The notes below the pieces were generated by a model. The model ran no database searches, was not told the origin of the DNA, and saw nothing but the letters and a program-made list of their open reading frames with translations. 64,000 nucleotides of DNA from a virus, in IMG/VR virus record IMGVR_UViG_3300042449_001328, positions 1-64,000 of that record, one strand, 5' to 3'. Numbering within the stretch: the first letter of the stretch is position 1; every line of letters starts with the position of its first letter. Shown here one piece after another: positions 13,573-23,559 of this stretch. The translations under genes were made by a program, and so were the position numbers.

Positions 13573-15198
13573 TTACACTGATGAAACATAACCCTGTGTA
13601 AACTTAAAAATACTATTTCTCTTGAAACTGGTATTGTAAGGGATGAATTCATTTCTCATGATTATATCTATCTCCTCATCAGTGTAGTCTGCGTTATTGT
13701 TGTGGGCTATTACATCTATAAAGTTCTTGTTGTTCAAAAAACAACGGCTATATTCAATGCTAGAAGGCCTTACTTTAATGTCCCATAAGTTGATTCCACT
13801 AGATACAGAGCCTATCAAAGAATTGTCCAGCACTATGTAAGGGATTATCTTTCTGGCTGTACTAGGGAATCTCAAATGATTTCCTATACCTATGTTGAGT
13901 AAACCTTCTGAAGCTGGTCTTATTGACTCAAGGTAGTTGAACACTATCCCCCTGACAAAATAATACTTATCGTTTCTGTTCAATCTTTGTCTCAAAAAGA
14001 AATTATTTTGTGTACCGCCCGTGATTAAGCTCTGTGTATTTATAACATTATTGTCTTTATCCAAACATATGACGCCAAATGTTAGATTGTTAGCCAATGT
14101 GGTTTGTTTTACCTGAAACGTTATTTCAAAATTAACGTTAGGGTCAATCAGTATTGCTTTTGTTGCATCAATAGCCCCTATACCAGCTATTGTGTTTGCA
14201 GGAATAGCGTTTATCCTTAATACACTTTTAGGAGAATCTGGCGTAACGTTGCAATAAGTTGTTTGAAGTAATGGATAAAGGTTTTTGTTTACAACATCTT
14301 TGGTGCTCTCATAACCTAAATTAAGATCTGGTCTATTCAAAGAACCTCTATAACTAGGTGAGGAATTTGATATATTCCATCCGTTGTACTTTGAAGGAGG
14401 GTTTGCCAACAAGAAGAAATCCAATGGGCTTTGGCACAATAACCTCAACAATTCTCCGTCTGCCAAAACTTCACCAGACAGTCTCTTTATCATATTGGAA
14501 GAACCTCTCTGAGACCTTATCCTTAACTGATTTTCTATAACATACAGTAATTGATCTAACGTCTCATCTCCACATGTACGGTTGCCTCTGTTTTGCAAAT
14601 AAAGATTAGCTAAGTTTGCATCGTTTTGGAAGTTTTCAAACGCCCTAGCATACTGCACAAGGTAAGAGAAGAATATGGTTATTGATTTCCAAAACTTGAT
14701 ATAGTCAGCGTCTTGTACAGAATCGCCTACCCTAGTGATGTACTTAGGCACTATACCGGGTCTATATAGTTTCTCTAATACATTTAAAGCCCAAGCAAGT
14801 GCATCAAGGTCTAGTGAGGTGAAATAATCTTTAAATACAGAGTTTGAAAAAATAGGCGGATCTGCTAATGTGGTAAAAGTACCGTTGAGTGTTGTGTTTT
14901 CCCACTCTAGCAAGCCAGAGTTATCAGAACCACTCCTTATATATCTATATTGAACAAAGAATGTGTCGGTAGAGTTGACGGTTATTGCCATCAAATTTGG
15001 GTTGCTTAAAATTGTCCAAGGGGAAAAATTAAGCCCATCCGTACTGTACCTAAACTGACGTTCAAAAAACCTTGATGCTGTCTCACCTTCTGTGGTATCT
15101 AAGAAAGATGAAAGTGCTATTAACCCCACGACAGGCACGGAAACCCTTATTTCTATGATGTCCCCTATTTCGCTTGCCGTATTGTTGACTACTGCCAT
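13573..15198 (-). CDS. Baseplate / tail structural protein, 541 residues
   Basis: Residues 1-130 are beta-rich with a fibronectin-like look (STDGLNFSPWTILSNPN). The middle is helical (LDALAWALNVLEKLYRPGIV) and resembles baseplate wedge proteins that dock fibres. It sits between two fibre genes and is preceded by a 72-residue gene. The role is inferred from location and fold type. Confidence 0.55.
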   Translation of the reverse strand: MAVVNNTASEIGDIIEIRVSVPVVGLIALSSFLDTTEGETASRFFERQFRYSTDGLNFSPWTILSNPNLMAITVNSTDTFFVQYRYIRSGSDNSGLLEWENTTLNGTFTTLADPPIFSNSVFKDYFTSLDLDALAWALNVLEKLYRPGIVPKYITRVGDSVQDADYIKFWKSITIFFSYLVQYARAFENFQNDANLANLYLQNRGNRTCGDETLDQLLYVIENQLRIRSQRGSSNMIKRLSGEVLADGELLRLLCQSPLDFFLLANPPSKYNGWNISNSSPSYRGSLNRPDLNLGYESTKDVVNKNLYPLLQTTYCNVTPDSPKSVLRINAIPANTIAGIGAIDATKAILIDPNVNFEITFQVKQTTLANNLTFGVICLDKDNNVINTQSLITGGTQNNFFLRQRLNRNDKYYFVRGIVFNYLESIRPASEGLLNIGIGNHLRFPSTARKIIPYIVLDNSLIGSVSSGINLWDIKVRPSSIEYSRCFLNNKNFIDVIAHNNNADYTDEEIDIIMRNEFIPYNTSFKRNSIFKFTQGYVSSV

Positions 15199-15221
15199 GA
15201 TTGTTAAATAACTCTATTCTT

Positions 15222-15440
15222 TTACTTTTTGGTTTTTAACTCATATTCTACACCTTCGCTTGTCATGCTTGCAACAACAACATCTTCTGTTTTTATACCA
15301 GCACTTTCTAAAGCTGAAAGTATCAAATCTGACTCATTGCGCAAAACTATGCTAATGGAGTTGTTCAGATTATCGCGCTGCAATTTTAAAACTTGTAAGA
15401 CTGATAGCTGATTTTTTGTTAATTTGATCAATCTTTTCAT
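15222..15440 (-). CDS. Hypothetical protein, 72 residues
   Basis: A leucine- and lysine-rich helical protein, MKRLIKLTKNQLSVLQVLKL onward. It may form a coiled coil and act as a small tail chaperone. A promoter-type box variant lies just upstream. Function unknown. Confidence 0.55.
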   Translation of the reverse strand: MKRLIKLTKNQLSVLQVLKLQRDNLNNSISIVLRNESDLILSALESAGIKTEDVVVASMTSEGVEYELKTKK

Positions 15441-15448
15441 TTTAAAAT

Positions 15449-15462
15449 GTAAAAATAACTAA
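15449..15462 (-). promoter_or_regulatory. Promoter-type box, copy 2 (variant)
   Basis: Minus-strand TTAGTTATTTTTAC ends 8 bp before the start at 15440. The third codon-like position differs from the main consensus (TTA for GTA). Confidence 0.35.
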
Positions 15463-15493
15463 TTTTTTGCTATTGTATGAAATATAAGTTTTG

Positions 15494-17056
15494 TTAGAAT
15501 CCTCTATAACCGTTTACTGTAATAAACACCGTGCCAGTGGTCAAACTAGTTGGTATTAAAAAGTTTGTTATTGTGTTTGCAATCCCCCTTAAAGGTTGAC
15601 TATAATTCATTAATTGAGTCCCTGCTACGGTGTCCAGTACGAATTGATCAAACACTCTATACATTGAAGTGCCAGTGTAAGCTACAGAGGGAACTACGTT
15701 AGCTCCTCCAGGCGTTGCCGAAAAGTTAAATGTAGTTGCTGAAGCTACTGTAGTTACATAGTATATTTGATTTACTGTCACGCCAGTGCCTCCAGCTAAA
15801 GCTGTAAAAATAATAGCATCCCCTACCCTAAGATCGTGTGTACCAGTTGTTGCCAATCCAGTTGTAATAGCAATCGAAGTAACCGATACTATTGAGTCTA
15901 ATATAAGCAGCGTACCGCTTGTACCTAATGTATTGTTCCTAACACGTATTGACTTAATGTAATTTCTTACTGACGCTTGAGCTGGAGATGCCACTAAGCC
16001 TTGTACTGTATTTACAGTACCAACGCTTGATACTGGTATTGTGAAATCTAATTCTGATGTTGCGCCTTCCTTGGTAATTGTTTGAAGACCTGTTGATACA
16101 GGTAAATAGGATGCATCACCAGCTACTAGGGTTGCATCTTGCGTAGCAATAGTTGTAGGGACTACCCTGCCTCCCATTTGGATAGGATTGGCAGTAGTAG
16201 CAGTTGAGTGAGCAACAGATCCGTTAGCTATCACGGTAGCATTTAAGTTTGCTGCCGTTGCGTTGGAGACTTGATAGTATGTTGGAGAGAAAGGGGCTTG
16301 AGAAAAAGTAGAAATAGCCTGTATTGATCCGCCTGTTATTGTTGAAACAATCCTTAAACGTATATACCTAAAAGTTCTTGGGAAGATGTACCCTATTTGT
16401 GAGGCCGTAGCTGTGATTGCTGAAACAATTGGCGTACCTGTAGCTGTAACTTGGTTCCAAACAGGTATTGCTTGGAAGTTGGCTGTAGGGCTGTTACTTC
16501 CCTCAAAGATAAAAGTACCCGCTGTTCCAGTAGATACAACTTGTACACATGCGCTTCTGTATGGCAACATATCGCTCCCATTTGTTCCTGAAGATGGTGT
16601 CAATATATTATTTACAACAGCAGTTTGAGCTGAAGCCCCAACTACAGGCTGGTCTATAATATTGTCAATACTTAAAATCCCAGTTGCATAAGTGGTACGT
16701 ATAAAAATAGAAGCAGATCCAGTTACAGCTGTATTTGCAGAAAGCCTAAAACCTATCCAGCCAGAGCTATTGGCTTCATAACTGCCAACTTGATTTGATG
16801 GTATAAGATTGAAACTATCTTTTGTTATAATATCTATAACTGTTGCAGTCAACCAATTAGTGCCATCAATAGTAAATTGAGGAGTCAACCCTTGGTTTAA
16901 GGTATTGGCTGTAATATGGATTGAAACAGATTCTCTTCCATCCATTTCAATAATATGTACAGTAGAGTTTGCTGTTGCTGTTCCAGAATTAGGGTTTAGG
17001 TTCTGTGTGGTTATATTACCAGAACTTGTTTTATCATTTGGTGGAAAATATGCCAT
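15494..17056 (-). CDS. Virion structural / fibre protein, 520 residues
   Basis: Ala/Thr/Ser-rich beta protein starting MAYFPPNDKTSSGNITTQNL. Segments such as DLRVGDAIIFTALAGGTGVT and VNQIYYVTTVASATTFNFSA are shared in style with the 876-residue protein at 35751-38381. Both recall beta-sandwich decoration proteins of large Bacteroidota phages. Its start is 2 bp from the end of the Kelch-like gene, so the two are co-translated. Confidence 0.55.
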   Translation of the reverse strand: MAYFPPNDKTSSGNITTQNLNPNSGTATANSTVHIIEMDGRESVSIHITANTLNQGLTPQFTIDGTNWLTATVIDIITKDSFNLIPSNQVGSYEANSSGWIGFRLSANTAVTGSASIFIRTTYATGILSIDNIIDQPVVGASAQTAVVNNILTPSSGTNGSDMLPYRSACVQVVSTGTAGTFIFEGSNSPTANFQAIPVWNQVTATGTPIVSAITATASQIGYIFPRTFRYIRLRIVSTITGGSIQAISTFSQAPFSPTYYQVSNATAANLNATVIANGSVAHSTATTANPIQMGGRVVPTTIATQDATLVAGDASYLPVSTGLQTITKEGATSELDFTIPVSSVGTVNTVQGLVASPAQASVRNYIKSIRVRNNTLGTSGTLLILDSIVSVTSIAITTGLATTGTHDLRVGDAIIFTALAGGTGVTVNQIYYVTTVASATTFNFSATPGGANVVPSVAYTGTSMYRVFDQFVLDTVAGTQLMNYSQPLRGIANTITNFLIPTSLTTGTVFITVNGYRGF

Positions 17057-17058
17057 AA

Positions 17059-19137
17059 TTATATTGCGTAAAAATTAGTTCCGTCTGAAATTACAGTAAA
17101 TGAATTGAGTGGCAGTAAACCTGATGAACCCAAATAAGCTGAGTTATTGTCTATTGTGCCTGAGAATGTTACAGTATTTGAAGTTGAATCAATTCTTTTG
17201 ATAGTGTGTTGTGTTGTACTTGAAGGCGTAGGTAAAGTGATAACAATATTGCCTGAAGATGCGTCAACAAATATATTGTAAATGGTACTTGCTGCGCTAG
17301 GCAGAGTCTGAGAGGTGGTTACAGATACGCTTATCAACTCTGCACCAGACGCAGATCCCACCACTACAGTGCCATCTCCTCCAGTAGTCCTTAATACACC
17401 GTTAGTAGTATAGGTGCTTAATTTTAAAGGTGCGTTCACATCAAATACACTACTGGCCTCTACTGTTACCTTACTCGGGGCGGTGACGGCTGCACCAGCC
17501 CATCCACCAATGTAAAGGTCATTCAATCCAGCACCATAGGAGTAGCTACTGAATAGTCCAATGCCATCGCTCGCTATAAGGCCGCTCCCTCCAGTTCCGC
17601 CATCTTGAAATCGAGGAATCGTAAACCGAAAAACTTTAGGTACTCCGCTTGTTATCGTGTTTGATTCAAAAAGATTTACACCAGCACCTTCATCCGCTCC
17701 AGCTTGAAAATTAACACCGTGGTAGGTAAACTTTTTTTCTCCCGGTGTATTTGTGCCGATTGTAAACTTTGAGTTTGTGGTCGATGTAAAATCTGCCACA
17801 TTCAAATTGGTTGTGGGTGCAATCTTGGCAATCACAACATCGGTATCAATCAAAATTGAATTGAACCGAACATTGTCGCCTTGCACTACTGTCTGGTCTA
17901 CATTTAGATTGAGCGTGTACAAATCATTTTGCGCTCCCACACCTGTTTGCGTACCAAGTCCATAAATCAAACGCTGCGAGCCGTCTGCCATTGATACGGT
18001 CAAAGGGCTTGCGGCATCGCGTTGCGGAATGGATGTGTTGTAGATCTGATGGATAGCATTTGTTTTGTCGACACTGTAGGCGAACACATTAAAATTATTA
18101 CCCGGCCCACTGAAGCCTTGCAATAGATAAATCCTGTCGTTAAAAACTGCGGTGGTTGGGAACTGTACGCCCCTGCTAACTTGCCCAAAGTTTGTCCAAG
18201 TCAATCCATTGTCTGAGCTTACCCAACAATTTTTATCGTATGTCCTTACCTCCACATTTGTGTTTGGGTCGGGTGGGTCTTCATAAAACAAATCATCTTC
18301 ATAAACACCGCCCGAAAGAACGTACATTTTGCCGTTAAAACTTGCACCGCAGCCACCTATGTTTTTACCGAATTGCGTCAACCCTGTCTGTACTTGCGCC
18401 CATGTAGCCCCACCGTTTGAGCTTTTCCAAATGTCCGTGTAATACGTTGGAGATACGATGGAGCTTTGGCCGCCAATCGTGTAGAGTTCGTTATTGTGAA
18501 CAAATGCAGAATAGAACACTCTGTTAGTGTAAGGGAGAGTGGCTATCTTTTGCGTCCAAGTAATAACTCCAGTACCTGCATTCACAACACCTTCCCAACA
18601 ATCATGAGCAAAATTTGCAGAGTATGCGTCAGAACCCCAAATGTATATTTTCCCATTGGCAACGCCACACCCTACTGCATGTCTGCGATACCACGGAGCG
18701 TTGGCCAACTGTGTCCACGAAGATAGGTTAGATCTGTTGGTACGATACACTTGCGAATTGGTGACAGGTGTTTGCCCAAGATTCCAGCCTCCCATAATAT
18801 AAACCCAATCGCCTACTTGAACCATTTGAGCACCATCTCTAGCAAAGGCGGTAACGGATGAAGTCAATAATGTAGGATCAAAATCATTTGGCTTAGTTAC
18901 ATTAGCAGAACCTCCTGTACCAGTTTTAGGGATCAAACCTGTATCAGTTAAATCCCCATCTAACCACCAATATTCACCTAGACCAGTGATCATTACAGTT
19001 AGACCTCCTACCCTTAATCCTAAGGGCACTCCCGCTCTAGCTGCCGCCAATGAAGCCCAAGGGCCTCTTCTTATATCTAAAGATACTGGGTTTACAACGT
19101 CTATACCTGTTGATAATGCTAATACTCCTCCTGCCAT
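17059..19137 (-). CDS. Tail adhesin with Kelch-type propeller
   Basis: The first 80 residues are fibre-like (ALSTGIDVVNPVSLDIRRGP). Residues about 95-420 hold repeated blades with a strand ending in GG or G, followed by W/Y signatures: VGDWVYIMGGWN, ANGKIYIWGSD, HNNELYTIGGQ, FNGKMYVLSGG and FNDRIYLLQGF. These are Kelch beta-propeller blades. The C-terminal 270 residues are beta-rich. The propeller-coding DNA (about 17,900-18,850) is visibly more GC-rich than its flanks, suggesting an imported domain. Host receptor or glycan binding is inferred. Confidence 0.7.
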   Translation of the reverse strand: MAGGVLALSTGIDVVNPVSLDIRRGPWASLAAARAGVPLGLRVGGLTVMITGLGEYWWLDGDLTDTGLIPKTGTGGSANVTKPNDFDPTLLTSSVTAFARDGAQMVQVGDWVYIMGGWNLGQTPVTNSQVYRTNRSNLSSWTQLANAPWYRRHAVGCGVANGKIYIWGSDAYSANFAHDCWEGVVNAGTGVITWTQKIATLPYTNRVFYSAFVHNNELYTIGGQSSIVSPTYYTDIWKSSNGGATWAQVQTGLTQFGKNIGGCGASFNGKMYVLSGGVYEDDLFYEDPPDPNTNVEVRTYDKNCWVSSDNGLTWTNFGQVSRGVQFPTTAVFNDRIYLLQGFSGPGNNFNVFAYSVDKTNAIHQIYNTSIPQRDAASPLTVSMADGSQRLIYGLGTQTGVGAQNDLYTLNLNVDQTVVQGDNVRFNSILIDTDVVIAKIAPTTNLNVADFTSTTNSKFTIGTNTPGEKKFTYHGVNFQAGADEGAGVNLFESNTITSGVPKVFRFTIPRFQDGGTGGSGLIASDGIGLFSSYSYGAGLNDLYIGGWAGAAVTAPSKVTVEASSVFDVNAPLKLSTYTTNGVLRTTGGDGTVVVGSASGAELISVSVTTSQTLPSAASTIYNIFVDASSGNIVITLPTPSSTTQHTIKRIDSTSNTVTFSGTIDNNSAYLGSSGLLPLNSFTVISDGTNFYAI

Positions 19138-19138
19138 A

Positions 19139-20074
19139 TTATGATGTTGTTATTCTATGTGTAGTTGATGTTGTGTAAGGAGAAGCTATAACCATCTCAT
19201 ATTTATTGTACAATCTTGATGTTCCTCCAGCATCTAAGACCGATATAGTACCAATAAGAACATATTGGCTGGTAATATTTAGATTTAAGTTTCCTACATC
19301 TATTACAGAAGTGATTGTAACAGAAGGCGGTAAACAAACTGAGAACCTAGTTAAAGATGTTCCTGTTGTTAAATCAAACGTATTACCTGCTGTTTGAAAA
19401 GCATTGCTTGGTAAAGCTCTTACGTTTGCTGATGTAGTTGGCGAAGTAGCTGTAGCTCCCCAAAATCTCCTAAAAAAAGCTGTGACTGTAAAGTTACTAG
19501 AATCTATACTGCCTGGAGTTGACCCAGTATCTATAAGCGTACCTCTATAAACTCTATTTGCGCCATTGCTGTTAAGTATTACTGTGCCTAAAGAAACTCC
19601 TGATTGAATACCATCGTTAGCCGTTCCAGCCACTAAGGTAGTGGCTCCAGATATATCTTTAATATCTATACTGAGTACTATTCCTGAGTTTACTTGAATT
19701 CCCCAAGTAAAGGTAGCAGGTGTGGTCAATGTTGTTCCTACTTCTACTGAAGTAGCCTGTCCAGATATTGCAAATGATGTAAATACGGGGAATATGTATT
19801 CCCTTGCAATCAAGTTCATGACCTGCTCTGGTGTTAATCCAGCGGATGGTATTGTCTGACCGTTTGTATATCTACCAAGTGTTTTGCCTCCTGTAAGAGA
19901 TACAACAATATTGGAAGAAAATGTGCCATCGCTCTTTAGGCTAACCCAATTTGAAACAGTTGAATCATACCATTTAAGTTGATCGACATTGGTGTCTCTC
20001 CAAATCACATTAGTGTTTGTGGGAGCGACTGAACCAACAAAAATAGCTTTTACGAGACCTAGGTTGACTACCAT
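19139..20074 (-). CDS. Tail fibre protein, 311 residues
   Basis: Starts MVVNLGLVKAIFVGSVAPTN and contains WYDSTVSNWVSLKSDG, a phage fibre N-terminal motif that often precedes coiled or beta shafts. TPEQVMNLIAREYIFPVFTS leads to Ig-like beta repeats. The gene is 1 bp from the Kelch gene and likely contributes another fibre subunit. Confidence 0.6.
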   Translation of the reverse strand: MVVNLGLVKAIFVGSVAPTNTNVIWRDTNVDQLKWYDSTVSNWVSLKSDGTFSSNIVVSLTGGKTLGRYTNGQTIPSAGLTPEQVMNLIAREYIFPVFTSFAISGQATSVEVGTTLTTPATFTWGIQVNSGIVLSIDIKDISGATTLVAGTANDGIQSGVSLGTVILNSNGANRVYRGTLIDTGSTPGSIDSSNFTVTAFFRRFWGATATSPTTSANVRALPSNAFQTAGNTFDLTTGTSLTRFSVCLPPSVTITSVIDVGNLNLNITSQYVLIGTISVLDAGGTSRLYNKYEMVIASPYTTSTTHRITTS

Positions 20075-20094
20075 TTTAGTTCAAATATGTATTT

Positions 20095-20109
20095 ATTAAA
20101 AATACTTAA
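20095..20109 (-). promoter_or_regulatory. Promoter-type box, copy 3
   Basis: Minus-strand TTAAGTATTTTTAAT, 20 bp before the fibre gene start at 20074. Confidence 0.5.
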
Positions 20110-20111
20110 TT

Positions 20112-20411
20112 TTAGATTGTGTATGTAAGCTCCCCATTTGAGTTTATGCTGTACTGAAGCGCATCGTCACCTATTATCAATAAATCTCCTCCTGAATTTA
20201 ACTGTACGTCTATTAGCGATGGATAATTTTTCAAGATAGCTAATAGTTCGTTTTCAATAAAATCTGTCCCATCCAAAGAACCAACATAATCCTCTATCAA
20301 CATTTGGATAATGTTTGGAGGAGTGTCTGAATCGTTATAGTACGTGAATATAACAATGTCCCCATCCAGTATCGTGTAGTTTGTAAGAGAGGATACTACT
20401 CTGAGATTCAT
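20112..20411 (-). CDS. Hypothetical baseplate-cluster protein, 99 residues
   Basis: An acidic protein, MNLRVVSSLTNYTILDGDIV onward, whose C-terminal repeats (GDLLIIGDDALQYSINSNGE) look beta-structured. It is placed 2 bp after baseplate J. No family is recognised. Confidence 0.55.
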   Translation of the reverse strand: MNLRVVSSLTNYTILDGDIVIFTYYNDSDTPPNIIQMLIEDYVGSLDGTDFIENELLAILKNYPSLIDVQLNSGGDLLIIGDDALQYSINSNGELTYTI

Positions 20412-20413
20412 TT

Positions 20414-21625
20414 TTATAAAACCGTTAAAGCAAATGAAGGGTCAATTAAATCCTGATAATAAATTGGGTTTATTGTTCCAGATTGATTTATCTGGATATT
20501 GCCGTTTATGTCCCTGACCACAAACCCTCTGAACCTAGGTAGTTTATTGCTTGGTACTTTTATATCTATGTTTGGTGAAAAATAAGTATCAGGCACAGAT
20601 TTTACACCCTTTGTGTTTTTTACTGCAAACAATAAATCTTGCCACTTTATATTGTTCTTAGTAGAAGACCAAAACCTAAAATCAACTAGCTTGTTGAATT
20701 TGAATTGAATTTCTTTAACTACGTCCGTGAAAGTAAATGTATCAAATAGACCTATCCTAAATTCTACATCAATCATGAAATATTCTATATTCTTTAACAT
20801 TACACCGTAAGAAGAAGTGCCTATTGGGTTTAGCTCTGTTAGTGACAAATAAGGGATGATTCCTTGCAATATCACATCCAATTCATTTGTAGTAAAATCT
20901 ATTCCGTTTTGGGATACTACAGACAGTATTGTTTTACCTGTTGTATCCACTCCTTCAAAATTTATTTTCAATACATTTGGGTTAGCCTTCAAAGCGGCTT
21001 GAGTCAAATAAGACAAAGTGCCTCTGGACAATCCATCCGCTCCCTGCTTTATCCTTTGTCTTAACAAACTATCGTCTTCAATATCTCTGCCGCCTACTGC
21101 CGCAAATTCATTTATGACGCCTATGTGACCAGAAGGTATAGGAGACACAGTGGCTATTGTGTAAGGGTCTACATTGGTTATAAAACCTGTAGATTGAGAT
21201 CTTACTTTAATGTAATCATATCCTTTTGTCCCTATTGTTTTTGTTTGTTCTACGTCAAACACTATTCCGTTTTTACCGCTAAAAGTATGGATTCCTGCCG
21301 TATATATGGTTCCTGGATTAGCTTTTACACGTAACCAAGTACTAGATTGAGAAGCTCCAAATCTAGGTGCTATGCCGTTGTTTTCAGCAACTGTATCTAG
21401 GGTTGTTCCAAAAGCGGTATCTGGGAATTGATGAGATGCAGCCAAAGCTATATCCTTCAGTGCTTTCTTTGCTACCTTTGCAGAACCTGCTATTACACCT
21501 TGAATAACTGAGTCATCGTTTACTTTTGTGACTGCCTGAGTTGTATTGACAAAAACCTCTGTCATTACAGCCCTCAACTCTGCTTCAGTTGTAAGTCTAG
21601 TTACGTTATTGCTATTTGAAGCCAT
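20414..21625 (-). CDS. Baseplate J-like wedge protein
   Basis: The 403-residue protein has the baseplate J pattern: an N-terminal helical part with TTLDTVAENNGIAPRFGASQ, a central beta domain (GIHTFSGKNGIVFDVEQTKT), and the conserved segment GVINEFAAVGGRDIEDDSLL followed by RQRIKQG. It should form the ring of the baseplate that links hub and fibres (P2 gpJ / T4 gp6 group). Neighbours on both sides are baseplate genes. Confidence 0.85.
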   Translation of the reverse strand: MASNSNNVTRLTTEAELRAVMTEVFVNTTQAVTKVNDDSVIQGVIAGSAKVAKKALKDIALAASHQFPDTAFGTTLDTVAENNGIAPRFGASQSSTWLRVKANPGTIYTAGIHTFSGKNGIVFDVEQTKTIGTKGYDYIKVRSQSTGFITNVDPYTIATVSPIPSGHIGVINEFAAVGGRDIEDDSLLRQRIKQGADGLSRGTLSYLTQAALKANPNVLKINFEGVDTTGKTILSVVSQNGIDFTTNELDVILQGIIPYLSLTELNPIGTSSYGVMLKNIEYFMIDVEFRIGLFDTFTFTDVVKEIQFKFNKLVDFRFWSSTKNNIKWQDLLFAVKNTKGVKSVPDTYFSPNIDIKVPSNKLPRFRGFVVRDINGNIQINQSGTINPIYYQDLIDPSFALTVL

Positions 21626-21626
21626 G

Positions 21627-22559
21627 TTATAAATTTATCTTGTTGTTAAAAAAATCACCTACCCTTGTTTCTACCTGAAAATAAACCACTGTGTTCTCTA
21701 ACTGCTTATCTATGTTAAGAATAGCAAAAGAGCTGAAGGTATCGTCTTTAGCAAAAGTGGCTGCAAGTTGCCTAAATACTGTTGGGTAAAAAGCCCCTAC
21801 AAAATTATTGCCTACCACTAGTGAATGGTCTACGCCATCTTCTGGGAATATTGGGTTATCCCCCTGCCTCATGCTAGATATAATCTCAACGGCTTGCTGT
21901 ATTGTATCTCTATATGGCAAAGTCTGTAAATCGTTGTTTACAATAGTGAGTTTTCTATATAAATCTTTACCGTAAGTTTTTTGGCTAGAGTCGAGATTGT
22001 CAACTACACTTTCTAAAGAGATAGTCTTGTTTGTTTTAAAAGTAGCTTTTAAAAAAACTCCACCTTCAGGTGTATAATCTTCTTCCCTTAATTGATTTAT
22101 CAACGCAGTATCTACCCAATCTTCTTCTGGATTTTCAGAAGATAACTCTCTCTCTAAATCTTCTAGGGATTGATTTTGTCTAGTCACTAAATCAACTTGG
22201 GTATTGTTTGAATAATTATAATTGACTATACTAGATCTTGTCCATCTACTGGAATTGTTTGCTGTATTAAGTGAAGTGATTATATCTTCTATAAATTCAG
22301 TCAATATCCAAAATTTATAATGACTAAGTGAAGCACTGTTTGAACTTAAAACATCAATTAATTCATTTGAAGATGATCTTAATTTTTTTAAAAAATCAAA
22401 AGAACTTTGAGGAAAAACATCTGAGACTTGGGTGTAAAAATTTATTATTTTCTGGTAATGAATATCATTGAACGTTGTGTAATATGTCAAATAAGTTCTT
22501 ATATCAAACTTAGTGATCGACTCAAAATCATCAATTATCTCCCTTGTTATATCTTCCAT
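21627..22559 (-). CDS. Putative baseplate protein, 310 residues
   Basis: Acidic, mixed helical/beta protein, MEDITREIIDDFESITKFDI onward. It lies 1 bp before baseplate J and directly after a hub-type gene, so a wedge role is likely. No family motif is recognised. Confidence 0.55.
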   Translation of the reverse strand: MEDITREIIDDFESITKFDIRTYLTYYTTFNDIHYQKIINFYTQVSDVFPQSSFDFLKKLRSSSNELIDVLSSNSASLSHYKFWILTEFIEDIITSLNTANNSSRWTRSSIVNYNYSNNTQVDLVTRQNQSLEDLERELSSENPEEDWVDTALINQLREEDYTPEGGVFLKATFKTNKTISLESVVDNLDSSQKTYGKDLYRKLTIVNNDLQTLPYRDTIQQAVEIISSMRQGDNPIFPEDGVDHSLVVGNNFVGAFYPTVFRQLAATFAKDDTFSSFAILNIDKQLENTVVYFQVETRVGDFFNNKINL

Positions 22560-22563
22560 AGTT

Positions 22564-23307
22564 TTAAAAGACAGATTTTAAACCAAACTTTACTTTGTTA
22601 GCTATGGAATTGGCTTTCTTTTGAAGAGAACCAAAAGATATATTTTTGACAGAGTTCAATAAATTCTGTGAACTTGAAAGTAGATTGTTTAATGGAGCAA
22701 CTGCTGTCAATTGAATTGCGTACCCTGAGATCATGTTGTACCTACCGTTATCTTGCTTGTGTGTGAAATTATTGAATTCTACTACATAGTTATTCCCCAA
22801 GATAGGGTTATAAAGGACTAGCGTGTGAGGTTTCTGGTATTCATCTAGTTGCTTACTTTTCTCTTTTATAGACTCTATTGCCTTTACACAACCATACCCG
22901 TTCTTTGCAAAAGAACTAAATTGCGCTCCTTTAAAACTGAACTTCTTGTTCTTAATGCTCTTTATCACCGCCCCTATTCCTGCAAAATCAAATTTTTGGC
23001 CATTTATCAATACCCTAAATTTTCTGCCAAAATCCCCCCTAATGTTTATCTGTCTAGGGTTGAATGTAGGGTTTTTTAATACGCTTACAGCACCTATGCT
23101 TTTTCTTATAGTTGTTATCTCAGGTTGACTGTCTTGTATCTCGTCTGGCAATACTGGAAAAGCAAAGTAATCTACGGTCTTGCCTTTTGAATCAAATAGC
23201 TCAAAAGCTAAAAAGTAATATGGTATTTCTTCAGGAAAAAGAGCATTAGCTGCACCTTTACCTATATTTTTCAATAAGTCAGAATACTTAATATCTATTG
23301 CCGCCAT
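22564..23307 (-). CDS. Baseplate hub-associated protein (DUF6046-like)
   Basis: The 247-residue protein contains YFAFPVLPDEIQDSQPEITT and a GRKFRVLINGQ strand. This resembles Bacteroidota phage proteins of the DUF6046 type and the tail-tube-end or LysM-less hub proteins. I am confident of the structural class, less so of the family. A promoter-type box ends 4 bp before the ATG, so its mRNA may be leaderless. Confidence 0.55.
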   Translation of the reverse strand: MAAIDIKYSDLLKNIGKGAANALFPEEIPYYFLAFELFDSKGKTVDYFAFPVLPDEIQDSQPEITTIRKSIGAVSVLKNPTFNPRQINIRGDFGRKFRVLINGQKFDFAGIGAVIKSIKNKKFSFKGAQFSSFAKNGYGCVKAIESIKEKSKQLDEYQKPHTLVLYNPILGNNYVVEFNNFTHKQDNGRYNMISGYAIQLTAVAPLNNLLSSSQNLLNSVKNISFGSLQKKANSIANKVKFGLKSVF

Positions 23308-23311
23308 TTTA

Positions 23312-23326
23312 ATTAAAAATACTTAA
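23312..23326 (-). promoter_or_regulatory. Promoter-type box, copy 4
   Basis: Minus-strand TTAAGTATTTTTAAT ends only 4 bp before the ATG at 23307. Confidence 0.5.
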
Positions 23327-23328
23327 AA

Positions 23329-23559
23329 CTAAGTCAATGAATTATTTAGTATGACTGGAACTGCGTTGGATTGAGCTGAAGGAGAACCTACTACATTTAT
23401 AGCTCCGCTTGGTATGGTTATAGTGGCTGATTTTATTGCATCAACTATTAATTCAGCTAATTGGGATTTGAATTCGGACTTTGCTTCTTCCAAAGATAAA
23501 GATGCTGTTGAATCCAATAACAAACCTATTTGAGCTTCTATTTGAGATTTTACCATCAT
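23329..23559 (-). CDS. Hypothetical protein, 76 residues
   Basis: Helical N-terminal half (IEAQIGLLLDSTASLSLEEA) followed by a small polar beta part. The start overlaps the stop of the spike gene, suggesting coupled production of a small baseplate component. Not recognised. Confidence 0.55.
   Translation of the reverse strand: MMVKSQIEAQIGLLLDSTASLSLEEAKSEFKSQLAELIVDAIKSATITIPSGAINVVGSPSAQSNAVPVILNNSLT

Noticed and set aside
11243-20074. Diversity-generating retroelement around the fibre genes
   Set aside because: No reverse transcriptase and no template/variable repeat pair was seen in the window.
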